The notes under the pieces were generated by a model. That model had not been told where the DNA came from. It searched no databases and saw only the letters and a program-made list of their open reading frames with translations. Below, piece by piece: positions 22,491 through 34,869 of a stretch of 64,000 nucleotides of DNA (position 1 is the stretch's first letter; every line of letters begins with the position of its first letter). Both the position numbers and the translations under genes were made by a program. This DNA is from Berberis thunbergii (taxonomy: Eukaryota > Streptophyta > Magnoliopsida > Ranunculales > Berberidaceae), in assembly GCA_003290165.1 (NCBI GenBank), contig QNQO01000515.1, positions 558,001 through 622,000 on the forward strand, in the 5' to 3' direction.

Positions 22491-23303
22491 TGTATGTCAT
22501 TATTATCATGATAATTCTATTATGCGCACTAGAAATATGTAAACAATCTGTAGTCACATTTTAACCTGTAATCACATTTTTCAACCTGTAAATAATCTGT
22601 AAACAACCCACAATTTTACACAACTATTTTATATTGAAATCATCAAAGAAAACTTGACTTCAACTATATTGTCATCAACTTTAACAAAAAAAAATCTATA
22701 TTATATATCAACAAAGTTAACAATATGTCAAAGCTAGTACATGTAGAATTTCTTGAAGTTTGATAGTTAAAATCAAATTTACTACAGCTGAAATTGTACC
22801 ACATTCTTGAAAGAAATTAGACAATGCTATGGAGAGTGGAGCCGATGAAGATCCTCATTATTATTTTGATAAGGTGATGTGGGCCTTGCAGTTGCTGGTG
22901 AAGCTTGCCCACTTCAAGGATGCACCGACTCTCCGAAAACCCCCCGAATCACGCGTCAAATACGTGTCGGACACGGATTCGTGCACGACACGCGCTGGAC
23001 ACGTATTGGACATGGGGTCAACGGTCAAAATACGTTGACTGATTTGGACACGGTCCAGACACGGTCAAATACGGTCCGGACACGGTCCAGACTCGGTCCG
23101 GGGGTTAGTCAAAATTCGTTGACTACGAAAATTTATTTTTCGCCCGATTTTCATCTCCCACACAGACTCAGGCAGAGCAGAGAAAAAAAAAACCCAAAAG
23201 AAACCCTAACTGCCCTTTTCGCAGCATCCATCGATCGATCGATCAAGGTCAAGAGTAGAGACGGAGGAGAAGAGATCGACAGACGGAGTGGAGGAGAACA
23301 GTG

Positions 23304-26300
23304 ATGGCGTCCTCATCGACACCAGGACCAGGTAGGATCGATTAATCGATCGATTTTTTTTTTTTTTTTTGTTCCTGAGATGTAGAGATCGATCGATCGA
23401 TCGTTCCTGTTATGAGTCGACCCATTTCATCGATTCATCGATCGATTTCTGTTTTTTTTGTTTTTTTTTTCTCTGCTAATATACTCTGAATCTCTTCTCT
23501 GGTGGTGGTGGGTATGTTTTTTTTTGAAATATCAGATGGATTACCATTTACCAACAATCAATTCATTCGATTTTTTTTTCCTGCAATTGCTTCCTGCGAT
23601 TGTTGAATTTTTTTTTGTTTTTTTGCAAGTTGAATACTCTGAATGTTTTTTTGAAATATCAGATGAATACTCTGAATCTCTGACATGAATTTTTTTTTTT
23701 TTTTTGCAAGTTGAAATTTTTTTCGTTTTGTTTTCCATTTTCCTGTTTTTTTTTTTTTTTCTTCTTCCTGTGATTCATGATGAAAGTATGCATGATATTA
23801 AATATCAGATGGATTACCATTTACCAACAATCGATTCATTCGATTTTTTTTCCTGCAATTCCTTCCTGCGATTGTTGAATTTTTTTTTTTTTTTTTTGCA
23901 AGTTGAATACTCTGAATTTTTTTTTGAAATATCAGATGAATACTCTGAATCTCTGACATGAATTTTTTTTTTTTTTTTGCAAGTTGAAATTTTTTCGTTT
24001 TGTTTTCCATTTTCCTGTTTTTTTTTTCTTCCTGTGATTCATGATGAAAGTATGCATAATATTAAATATATGAAATACTTGCACCTATTTGCTGGAAAGT
24101 GAAAACTGAAAAGTGAAAACTAAATAATAAGAAATTAAAATTGGTTTTAGCAGGCCAAGGAACTGGGGATGATCTTTGGAAGCATGTGACAAAATTAGGA
24201 AAACCAAATGAAGGTGGGGGAAACCTTAGATGGAAGTGTAACTATTGTCAGAAAGATTATACAGGCTCTCTTACTAGATTGAAGCACCATTTGTTGAAGA
24301 TAAGTGGTCAGGGGATAGCTATTTGTGCCAAAATCTCCCCCATACAACTTAGAGAGGTGCAAAAATTTATTGATGAAGCTGCATTGAAAGCAGAAAGTTC
24401 AAGGATACGAAGTGTTCCTTTACCTCCTTCAGTGGGATCAAGTAGTCACCCTCACCTGAGTTCAAGTAGTGGGGGGGTTGGCCCTTCAGTTCCACTTTCA
24501 TACAATGAACAGAGGAAGAGGAGAGCCATTAATCCTATTGCACATGCGTTCAATATGAGTGAGCGACAAGAGTTGGATGCATTGATTGCAAGGGCGTTCT
24601 ACTCAGCTGCCTTGCCATTCAACCTTGCAAGGAATCCATATTTTCAGGAGGCTTTTACCTTTGCAACGAATAAGGCAAAGTCTATTAGTGGTTACAAGAT
24701 TCCTGGGTATAATGCATTGAGGACGACATTGCTACAAAATGAAAGGAGAAACATTGAGAGGTTGTTGGAGGGAACAAAGTCCACATGGGTTACTAAAGGG
24801 GCAACAATTGTTTGTGATGGGTGGACTGATTCTCAAAGGAGGCCTCTCATTAATTTCATAGTGATTAATGAGGGTGGTCCAATGTTCTTAAAGGCTATGA
24901 ACTGTGAAGGGGAATACAAAGACAAGTTCTTCATTGCTAATTTGATCAAGGAAGTTGTACGTGAGGTTGGGCCAAGGAATGTCATTCAAGTTATAACCGA
25001 CAATGCTCCAGTTTGTAGGGCTGCAGGTTTACTTGTTGAGAGCGAGTATCCTGAGGTTTTTTGGACACCTTGTGTAGTCCACACTCTCAACCTTGCCTTG
25101 AAGAATATATGCGCTCCAAAGAACACGCCTGCAAATGAAAAGGCCTACAGTTTGTGTAGTTGGATTATTGATGTTGTTGGGGATGGGGTGACGATCAAGA
25201 ACTTTATCATGAACCATTCCATGAGGTTGCACATGTTTAATGAGAATTCGAGATTGAAGTTGCTTTCCATAGCTGAGACACGCTTTGCTTCAAGCATAAT
25301 TATGCTGAAGAGGTTGAAAGACATTAAAAGTAGCATCCAAAGTATGGTGATTGGAGATAAGTGGGATTCCTATAAGGAAGATGATGTTGACAAAGCACGG
25401 ATTGTGAAAGGAATACTATTGGATGACTTGTGGTGGGACAAAGTGGATTATGTGCTTCGTTTCACAGAGCCTATTTATTCAATGTTGTGGAGGGCTGATA
25501 CAGATAAGTGTTGTCTTCACTTGGTGTATGAGACGTGGGATGTTATGATTGAGAAAGTGAAACAAGTTATTTATCGTCATGAAGGAAAGGAAAATACTAG
25601 TGAGGAGGAGTCAAAGTTTTTTCAGTGGTGCATCAGATATTGGTAGATCGATGGGAGAAAACAACACACCACTGCATTGCTTAGCACATTCCTTGAATCC
25701 AAGGTAAATAATTCCATTGTTTAATTTGTTTTTAATTTTTTATTCTACTTATTTTTTATTTGGGCCATTGCTAATATTAATATATAATATAGGTATTATA
25801 GCACCGAATGGTTGCAAGAGGATCCTAATCGTATTGCGCCACACAAAGATCCTGAGATTACAAATGAGAGAAATAAATGTTTCAAGAGATACTATCCTCT
25901 AATTGAAGACAGAAGAGTGGCTGTTACAGAGTATGTAAAGTTTTCAACTGCTGCTGGGCAGTTTGCAGAAAGTGATGCTATACAGAATAGAGCATACCTA
26001 GATCCTGATGTGTGGTGGGTTGCTTATGGTACCAGTGCACCTAATCTCTTGAATATTGCTTTGAAGTTACTTGACCAACCTTGTTCTTCCTCATGTTGTG
26101 AGAGGAATTGGAGCACATATAACAACATCCACTCATTAAAAAGGAACAAATTGACTCCAAAACGAGCTGAAGATTTAGTGTATGTGCATTCCAACCTTCG
26201 TCTTTTGTCAAGAAGAAAACAAGAGTACCAAGAAGGTGAGACAAGGATGTGGGATGTCACAGGAGATACTATTGATTCATTGGATTTGGATGCTACTGGA

Positions 26301-26408
26301 GTGCTTGAGATTGTCAGTCTTTCGCTTGATGAACCTGAGCTAGAGGCTGGACTGTTGGATGCAGAAAATGTGACAGTGGATGAGCTAGTTAATGAAGAAG
26401 AGATCTAG
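23304..26408 (+). pseudogene. hAT transposase gene (BED zinc finger, DUF659, hAT dimerisation domain), frameshifted
   Basis: Exon 1, 23304-23331, starts at ATG and encodes MASSSTPGP. A long intron follows to 24150 or 24153; TTTTAGCAG gives two in-frame acceptors three bases apart. Exon 2 encodes a BED zinc finger (WKCNYCQKDYTGSLTRLKHH, then Cys) and the hAT catalytic region with VCDGWTD at about 24810-24830 and ITDNAPVCRAAG at about 24993-25025. A second intron runs 25704-25792. Exon 3 ends at 26408 and carries the C-terminal dimerisation domain (DPDVWWVAYG, CCERNWSTYNNIHSLKRNKL). Two frame errors disable it: one in the T-run near 25617-25621, which brings a stop at 25644, and one in GAGAAAACAAC near 25660. 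Otherwise the gene is well preserved. The protein would cut and paste hAT elements in the nucleus. Confidence 0.9.
23527..24068. repeat. Two-copy tandem duplication in the transposase intron
   Basis: A unit of about 273 bp, starting AATATCAGATGGATTACC and ending near GATGAAAGTATGCAT, is repeated: about 23527-23799 and 23800-24068. The copies differ mainly in T-run length. Nearby are GATCGATC microsatellite tracts (23228-23242 and 23338-23402). Confidence 0.85.
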
Positions 26409-26989
26409 CCGCCTTGCTGGTGACTGGTGAGTTTTTAAAATTATCAATTTACAGTATCAAGTGAATGAAATTATATGAGTATGACTTGACTACTTTATGA
26501 GATTTACAGTATCAATTTACAGTATCAAGTTAATGAAATTATGCTTTGTGAGTATGACTTGACTATTTGAGCAGTTGAGCTTGACTTTATGATGCATTTG
26601 TAAATTTGAATGAATGAATTTGAATGTATTATTGATATGTTTGAATTTGATGAGTTACAAAAAATATATATTAAAAAATTAAGTTTAACCGTGTCGCCGA
26701 GTCGTCGAGTCCTATTTTTTTGAAAATTGCCGAGTCGCCGTGTCGTGTCCGTGTCCGAGTCCGTGCATCCTTGGCCCACTTTCTTCGTCTTGTGCCTGAA
26801 AATGATGAGTCAACAATATTACTCTAAACTTGAACCAAATTACAATAATTAATTGATTTATATTTAGTGAGTAACCAATATCATTGTTAACTAATATATA
26901 TTAAAATAATGTAAAGGCAAAGAAACATACGGGTGTAGTGAATAATCTTGCAAACTCAGCAGGCACATTTCCATCCTACTTCTAAAAAA

Positions 26990-28236
26990 TGTATGTAAAT
27001 GCTCCCTCATATCCCTTCCTCTTTAATTTCTCTGTCTCTAACTGTGACTCCAGCTGGTGAATTTTCTGTTGCACTTGAAGATCAGTGTTTTGCGTTGGTT
27101 TGAGGACATCATCCCACTAAACCTACTATTGGTGTTGCCAAAGACTTGAGATGGACGTGGCCAGAATCCCAAAGCTCGAACTCGGCCTGAATGTTCTTTT
27201 CCTAACACCTTAGCAAGTGAATCTTGCTGTGATATAGATCGTCATGTGGAATCTTCTTTCTCAATCTCTAAAATTTTCTCCTACATTAATGAGGCAAGCC
27301 ATCAAACTTTGAATTCAAAATTTATCTAAACATTAATTAATATAGTTCGATAAAAAATAGTTTAATTACTTACACTTATCTGTCTCGCTTCGTCAGTTAC
27401 ATAAGACTCGTCCTTTTTTGTGTGTGTTGCAATATACACCTCTCCCCTACTCACATATCTCCCAAGTTCATATTCCTACACCGATATTATGAAGTCATAT
27501 AACTTTAAATAATATTGTTGAGAATGATAACTTAAAGTATGGTAGGATGTAAAATATTAATTACCATCTCAGCCTTTAACCTGGAATTGCTTTTTGATCC
27601 TCCTGTGTGTGGATCGGTGAGTTTCTTCCGAATTTCAATGTTTTTTTTGCATTTTTCCTATCAATGTATAGATAAAAACATTGTTAGCATATTCCTAGTT
27701 ATCTAAATGAATAATGTAAATATTGTGTTACCTTTGTCCTTTCATCCAAGCGGTAGTCAATAAAATGTGCCCAATCATTACGATCAATGCCTTTGGGATG
27801 TTTTGCAATATTAGCATCTCTGGACAGTGTAGGATCATAAAATTCATGGAACAATTTATGCCTATTGTCCTTCCATTTCTTCCCAATGTTTTCCAAGATA
27901 TAATGGTCTGCCATTGGATCTTCCACATGTAGTTTATTCTTAAAAAATAATAGTCATTAGTATTCAAATCGTTATCAATAATCTTACAAACAAGGTAAGT
28001 AACAAACATATATTAAGCCATACCTGTATAATAGTAGTATACACGCCATCCTTGTAAGTTTTTGGCACATCCTTCCAAGAGTTGTATCCAACTGGAAAAG
28101 CCTTAAAATCGGATCCCAATTCTCCTAAAAAACTTCCTAAGAGACCAGCTGCATCTCCAATGGGTTGATGCTCAGTGTTAAATGGAATCATCACTTTTGT
28201 GCCTCTAGGAAGTGACCAAACATCGTGTGCCCTCAT
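26990..28236 (-). pseudogene. TNPA-like gene, plant Transposase_24 (En/Spm) family
   Basis: Minus-strand exons with good splice sites: 28024-28236 (AHDVWSLPRGTKVMIPFN, PIGDAAGLLGSFLGELG, WKDVPKTYKDGVY), 27732-27938 (DPMADHYILENIGKKWKDNR, HKLFHEFYDPTLSRD, DRNDWAHFIDYRLDERTK), then shorter exons near 27566-27665, 27374-27476 and 27000-27285. The last contains GKEHSGRVRALGFWPRPSQV, typical of the C-terminal part. The domain order is that of the plant transposase Ptta/En/Spm family. Stops within the last exon indicate decay. In CACTA elements this protein binds the subterminal repeats. The 5' end of the gene was not found. Confidence 0.75.
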
Positions 28237-28239
28237 ATG

Positions 28240-30355
28240 AGATTCTTTTATTAGCCCTTACTCATCTAGGACAAGTTGATATTCGTTATACTTCATTCAA
28301 AATTAGCGACTAACATATTATTTTCTTGAATAAGTTTAAATAACATACCAATTGTATTCAAAAGGCTTCGAGTGCAGTAATTTTTTCATGTAAACATCCC
28401 ACTTTCACATCCCAGTTTCCTCTTAGCTAACAATAGGTTTTTGACATTCCATTGCTTCATTTTCATCCCCATCTTCCTAACTCTCCACTGTTGTTTTAGT
28501 TAGTATCTACAGCACACTCCTTATTTATCTGCTGTGGAATATCTTCTATCTCCTTATTTTCTTCCGAATGTTTCCTAAAGGTTTGCTAATCATGGTTCAG
28601 TTTCGTCACAAGTTTTTCACCATTTGTAGGTCAGGCAGATTCAACTGATTGTGAAAGGGTCGAAAGATCAAGCAATGTTATGTGTCAAAATCCAGGCCTA
28701 AAAGACACAAATTGATGATGAGTAATCATGCTTACAGTCTATAGATATTGTTTGTATTCTACCAGAAACTAAAGCATGAAATAAACCTTTTACGTTGAAT
28801 CTAACTGAACATATATGAAGTGAATTTGTTTTGTGCCATATACATGGTGTGAGATAAACCTTTTACCAGCAGGAACTCAATGCTTCATGCTGCTCTGTTT
28901 TAAAAACAAAGACTCATTCACCAAGCAACAACAAGATTGCTCTTATGAAGCATGTGTTCTTTTGGTTTTATAGGTTCAGGAAGAGATCTATCTATATTTT
29001 TATATGAGATTGAACTTCCTGCTGAGAAAGAGGTGATACTTCTCAAACTCATGGAAAGAGCAAAATTTTCTATAATACTTTTAGTTTTCTTTCCATTTTT
29101 TATTGAATCAAACTAAACTAAACATATAATGCATGTACACTAGCAGTCCAAGTAAATAAGGGCCTGAACTCCCTGCCTCTTGTTTCTAACCCATCCATAT
29201 TCTAAAAACACTCATCTTCACTGCAAGGTGAGCCATGACCTATGATGAGGCTTTGGAATTAGGTAACTAGATGGTTGGTTTCAGCATTGCACTTAAAACT
29301 TTTCAAACTAGAAATACAGTAATATGCATTACAGTCAAAACTGCTGAAAATAAGACCAGCAATTCTGTGGTGCATGCTACTTGGAGCTAGTTGACAGTAT
29401 CAAGGAAACTCTGGAAAGCTTGTTCTGTGTCAGACCCTCTTGTCTTTAGAGAGAGGAACCAGGCAGCAGATCAGCAAGCTATGATAGGAAATCATGAACC
29501 AGGCAACAGATCAGCAAACTAAGTTGACATGAGCTCTGATTAAATCATTTTTTCAGTTACAATTAAACTAGTCCATCCTGCTGAGGTTCAAGGTCAAAAG
29601 ATAAGATAAATCAAGGTTGATATATCCATTGGTAATTGTATGTAGAGGATGTGTTCCTTCGTCAAGAGTCATAAATTTGACAATGAGTTAAGGTGATCAA
29701 AGATGTGCAGTATGTATTGCTAATTGTAACAAACTTGACAGACAACATATCGACCCCTGCATGAGGTCTACTGGATTCTCACCCGCAACAAATTTGACAT
29801 TTTTATGTGCAGTGGAGTCAAGTACACTATACTGAACCAGTGAATCATTGTCTTACTTGTGTGTGCTTTCCCTTTGCCCTTTGTCATTGTTTGTCTAACA
29901 CAAAGCAAAAACGCACTTGAGCTCTCTCCATGAAATTAAATGGAAGCTCTTCATGTATAGATAGGTTAGATATTGATGATTGAGAGATAAATATCAATCA
30001 CGGGTTGGCATGACAATGGGGGTTGGAGGGGGGACACAAGCCAATGGTAGTGTAGGGTATCACCCTTAAAATAACAGGTCGAATGGACCATGGTGGGTGG
30101 TTTGGTTTGGCTCAAAGATTTTTGGGTCCATACCCAACATAAGAGGGATGGGAACTTCTCTTACACACTATTTTTTGCTAGCTACTAGCTAGGAGGCCCT
30201 CAACCAATTGCCCTCTCCTACCCATCTCTTGTCTTCAATGTTTGATTATTACTTGAAGATATATTTAGGCAATGGATCATGCAGCCCATAGCAATCTAAA
30301 ACTCCAAACTTAGTTATTTAATAGTGGTTCATTCCAATCACAACAGGAAGAAGAG
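28240..30355. other. Interior of CACTA element 2, no recognisable gene
   Basis: No convincing coding frame. A near-repeat of about 26 bp (GAACCAGGCAGCAGATCAGC) occurs near 29455 and 29495. The block 30000-30340 is less AT-rich and looks like promoter or leader sequence of some gene, but I cannot name it. Confidence 0.4.
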
Positions 30356-30359
30356 GTAT

Positions 30360-30598
30360 GGAAAAACAGATTATACAAATAGATCAGATTATACAAACAG
30401 AGCAGAATTATAAAAACAGTTTATACAAAAACAGATTATACAAACAGTTTATACAAACAGTCGAGGTGAGTAGATTTATACAAACTGCAGATTATACAAA
30501 AACAGAACTGATTATACAAACAGTTTATACAAAAATAGATTATACAAACACATTATACAAACAGAATATACAAACAGTTTTTAACAAAAACAGAGCAT
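30360..30598. repeat. Minisatellite, ACAGATTATACAAAC unit
   Basis: About 15 variants of a 12-15 bp unit (TTATACAAACAG, GATTATACAAAAACAG) in tandem, producing an Ile/Gln/Thr/Tyr-rich spurious frame. It lies close to the right subterminal zone of CACTA element 2. Confidence 0.85.
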
Positions 30599-30817
30599 GA
30601 TATAATCAGTGCAGGTTTTAGGAAGGAATCTACTTACAATGAGAGGAATCCAACAAGATTGAAAGAATAGGGTTGCTCTAGAAAGGGAGGGAAGGGAGGA
30701 GGAGGGGAGGTGAAGAGGTATAGGGGAGGTGGGGAGGTGGAGAGGTGGGGATGATGGAGAGTAAAATAATTATAAAATTAGGTATAGGGTTAGTTCGATT
30801 ATAAAATCCGATTTTAC

Positions 30818-30955
30818 ATATAGCGACGGCTACAACCGTCGCCATTTAAAGGAACCGCCATTAAATACTATTAATCCGCGACGGTCGACCAACCGTCGTT
30901 ATATATAGCATGCAGCGGCGGTTTTACTTAAACGTCGCTACAAAACCGCCGCTAA
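30818..30955. repeat. Right subterminal repeats of CACTA element 2
   Basis: TAGCGACGGC, CCGTCGCC, GCGACGGTCG, CAGCGGCGG and CCGCCGCTA motifs mirror the left end. Confidence 0.85.
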
Positions 30956-31076
30956 CATCCTGTTTTTTTGTAGTGTCTATACAAATATTCATAACGATGG
31001 TGACTACAAAGTTTTTCTTCAGTTCACAATTATGTTCTTCATGCCTTTCCTTTTCAATGCAAAGCTCCTCATTGCC

Positions 31077-34000
31077 TGTCACGCTCCGATTTTCGAAGGA
31101 AACGAAAAATCCCAAAATTTACGTAGGATTATCTGTTTCCCCCTAAACTCGGATTCAATAACAACAGAAACAAATAGCAACAACTACTAAATATGATTAA
31201 ATTACTGAAACAAATAAAACTCTAACCCGGAGAAGACTGGCATGGCTAGCTCACTAGCGGAAATCCAGTAATGCAGCTCAAAATCTCTAAACCAGAAAGA
31301 GTACTCGGCTACATTCCAAAAGGAATGTACCCAAGAAGCAAAAGCTCACATGACAACATCAAAAATTGGTGTGAGAAATTTTCATCCCAAAATCAATAAA
31401 TCCGCACATGACAACATCAAAAATAAACAATAAACAATAACAACCACACATCAGGTAGTCCCTCCATGAGGTAAAGGTGTTATCATCCTAATAAATAAAT
31501 ATGCATTATTTATTACTAATAAATAAAGTTTATGAGTTATCAATTCTCATAAATGCAACAACAATACAATTCAAAATTATATTAGACTATTATTGAAATA
31601 TTAACAAAACACATTTTTTTTCTACCTTTAGGAAGATATGTAGTTCTCATTCAATGGTTGAATGAACATTTAGGTTCTTCCTTTAAGGTAATCATGCACA
31701 TACAAAAAAAAAGATCTCGCTTCTTTTCCACAATCGCACTATCTTCTATGTGCCGAACACACCTCGAGGAACATGTCATCTCACCCGAAGTTCGATCACT
31801 GGCAAATATTTTTCCTAAGTCTACACGTACAACCGAACTCACATGGAACGGTGCACCGATATGCAAGCAAGTCTGCATACCATAATAATATCACACGTAT
31901 ACAAGCAAGTCTGTATACAAAAAAATTTTCTTTTCTTTTCACATTTTTTTTTCGGAGTTGTGGAAAAGAGCAATAAAAAAATCAACCAAAATTCAAAACT
32001 CTTTTATGGTGACACTTTCTCAACCATAAGTAAATCAACCACAGTATCCACCATTCTTTTGGGGAACAAGAAATATTTGACACATTGCCAATTCACACAT
32101 CTCATCTCTTTGCATCATATGAAAAACAATATGCATTCCAATTCGCATAAAAAAATACAAATACTCAAGCTAAAACAAGTGCTCAGTTAAATTTCAGTCA
32201 ATATCTATTACTAGAAAATTTTCTTTTAGCCCTAAACTAAATAAAAGTTTAATCATACATAAAACTAATACATACAAGACATTATCCCTTAAGCTACCAC
32301 TTCTAACAAGTTGCAAAGAATGACATGGACAACAGATGCTTTCTAAAATGAAATATCGCGCTTACGAGCGCTACCCAAAAGGGTAAACACTGCTTACAAT
32401 GTCAAGTTGAAGTTCAGATAGCATTATCAAAGTTTTTGTAGATATTTCCTACTACATAATCAAATGATAAAACAACAACAACTATCTTTATATCGTACCC
32501 TAGTTGGTAACATGTACCTTGTGAACTGGGAGCTCAATTGGGTTTCAATGTTATGAATGAGTAAAAAATTTCCTAATTACATCAAGCATAGAGTTCATTG
32601 TTGACTATCGTTTCAAGGGTGGGTCAGCCGGTCTCTAGGTTTACTATCGCGTAAAATGTTCCAGGATACCTTTTCATATGATTCAATGGTGTCAAGTGTA
32701 GCTTGCATATATTTTAATTTCTTCAAGACTTAACAATGACAACCCGTTGTCCTAAAGCTAAGCATGTTCTCTCAATCCCCACAGTTTGAGTAGGAACAAA
32801 CCATATTCTCACTTGCTTCTCTCAATCTATACTATTGCAAGCAACATACAATTCACCCAACAATAGCATTACAGATTCAATTCACATATTACTAACAGAA
32901 CCAATTTTTTTCAAAAAAAAAAAAACACTTCAACCTAACAGTATCACAAAATTAGGTTAAAAACACAAATAAAAAAGATGAACTTTACTAGGAACAAAGC
33001 ATACTACTAACAACCAAACATGAACAATAAATCGAGAAAAGAAACTCACTGTAAAGATGAAGGGGATGGAGAAAACTCACCAAAATCGCAAAGGATTGCG
33101 CAGCCATCGCAAGCATCCCAAATCGTCTCCTCTCCTACTCGTAATCTCCCTGAACCAACTTCGAATCAGGTCTGAAACAAACCCTAAAGCATCCCTGCAA
33201 CACGCTCTGATTCAATCCTTGAAAACGCCATTGAACCACCCTTCAAACAACTTCGAATCAGCATTGTATGGGACCTTGAAACAACCTAAAACAAACTTTG
33301 ATTTAACCCTGAAACCAACCTCGATTCAGCCCTGAAACTCGATTTGAAAACCTCCTGTTTCAGCCCATACACGCACCTAAATCAACCTTGATTCAGACCT
33401 GAAACAACCCTATAAGCATACCTGAATCAGCCCTTCCACACCCTTAAAACCACTGCAACAACACCTCCAACTCGCCTGGAACACTCGCTGAAACTGATTC
33501 CTCCAACATTGCAGGTGTCGTCCACTTAGAAACAGAGTCTATTTTCACCATTGCTAAAGCAGCAGAGCCAATCAGAACCTTGTCTGCTAAGGTATCGAGA
33601 TATTATCCAACCACTAAATTAATACCCATCCTCCTAGCCATGTACCCATCTCAAACCGAAAACCTCATCCTTTGCTCATACCAGAGCTATGGGAGCATGG
33701 TCTGATCCTGCCTAGACTAAGCAATAAGATCTACATGATCTTATCCCACCCTAGGCAAAGCAATAAAATCCCTGATTGAGATTCCAGAATTCCAGTTACT
33801 TACCAAATCCTGAAAACCTTCATGAACCACTTTATGTATTTTAAATTCATCGAGGAAGTGGATCCAGATCCTCTTGGAAAATAAGACAGATGAGCAGCAA
33901 GTAGTCAGAGTTTTGATCTGCCTCATTGCACACAGTTTCCCTCTTGCAATGAGGCTGTCTCTTATTTGGAGCTTATTCTTTTCATGCTTCTTCATATCCA

Positions 34001-34464
34001 TACATGTTTTCAGTACCAAGCTTTTGGAGAAGCCATCGCTTTTGCTGTTCCAGGCCAGTCATCTTCCTCCCATCTTCATCACCTCGCCATTGTCAGCCGC
34101 CATTAAGAAGAAGGAGAAAAGAAAAGCTTAAGGAAAAAGGGTTTTGTTTTTTTTTGTTTTTTTATACATATATATGGTGGGTGGCTATTCGCCCCCATCG
34201 AACTTCCGAATGCACTCACCTTCTTTCACAAAATAAAACTCTACTTATTAGTTTAATAAAATCCCAAAACCAAACCCAAATACAATTGAGTAACAATCCA
34301 TCAACATTAGGGTTTATAATTTTTTGGCTAAATACACACACACTTTATCCTATTTAGCCATGGCAAACAAAAATATTTTTTCAAATAATTGAGATTACAA
34401 TATATGCTATAATTAATGAATAATAATTTATTTTTTATATTTATTTAATTAGACGGGTATTACA
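31077..34464. repeat. Solo LTR, about 3.4 kb, chromovirus-like
   Basis: Begins TGTCACGCTCCGATTTTC at 31077 and ends GACGGGTATTACA at 34464. TTGCC occurs on both sides (31072-31076 and 34465-34469). TG...CA ends plus a 5 bp target duplication, with no gag-pol sequence inside, point to a solo LTR left by recombination between two LTRs. The termini resemble large Tekay/Del-type gypsy LTRs. The open frames inside are short and low-complexity. An alternative is a non-coding element (LARD), but no internal direct repeats were seen. Confidence 0.75.
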
Positions 34465-34469
34465 TTGCC

Positions 34470-34851
34470 CTTCAGAGATTCCTTTTCATCCTAGAGACCC
34501 AAAGAAAATAGGAAGAAGGGAAAATTGAAAGTGAATATGTAAAGAAATTAATTGGGAATGGTATTGAATTGTTTTTTTTCCTTGACTGAATACAAGCTTA
34601 TATAGAGCTAATTTTGACATAACCTTGTCAAAACATGAAATTTAAAACTTCTTATACAAGATATTATAATTGTGTCATATTTTGACTTTCCTATTCTGAC
34701 TATTATATTCTTGTACTTTTCTATTCTTGTATTTCTCTATTATTGTACTTTCATATTCTTGTACTTTCCTTCTTGTAGATATGAATCAATCTTGGATTTT
34801 ACTATATTGAGTGCAAGCCCTACATATTCTAACAGAGAAAAACAGAACATA
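34470..34851. other. AT-rich stretch without recognisable gene
   Basis: Contains a short run of TTCTTGTACTTTC-like repeats at about 34705-34770. Nothing else seen. Confidence 0.5.
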
Positions 34852-34869
34852 CACCACAAGAAATATGGC

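Larger units (their letters stand above)
22915..26773 (+). mobile_element. hAT transposon nested in CACTA element 2
   Basis: Left end CAAGGATGCACCGACTC, right end GAGTCCGTGCATCCTTG, an imperfect terminal inverted repeat. The 8 bp GCCCACTT is present at 22907-22914 and 26774-26781, the expected hAT target duplication. Repeated GACACGG / CCGTGTC-type subterminal motifs occur at 22960-23100 and 26690-26760. It encodes a BED zinc finger hAT transposase on the + strand. A partial copy of the same family lies in CACTA element 1 at 3864-3996. Confidence 0.95.
22117..30975. mobile_element. CACTA element 2, with degenerate TNPA-type gene and nested hAT
   Basis: Starts CACTACAATAAAACAGG at 22117 and ends CCTGTTTTTTTGTAGTG at 30975. 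TCT lies on both sides (22114-22116 and 30976-30978), a perfect 3 bp target duplication. Subterminal repeats of AGCGACGG / CCGTCGCT type fill 22138-22480 and 30818-30955. The element is 8859 bp, of which 3859 bp is a nested hAT transposon. A minus-strand gene at about 26990-28236 belongs to the plant Transposase_24 (En/Spm) family. No TNPD-type catalytic transposase is seen. Confidence 0.93.

Noticed and set aside
30360..30600. 80-codon frame rich in Ile, Gln, Thr and Tyr
   Set aside because: Direct translation of a minisatellite.
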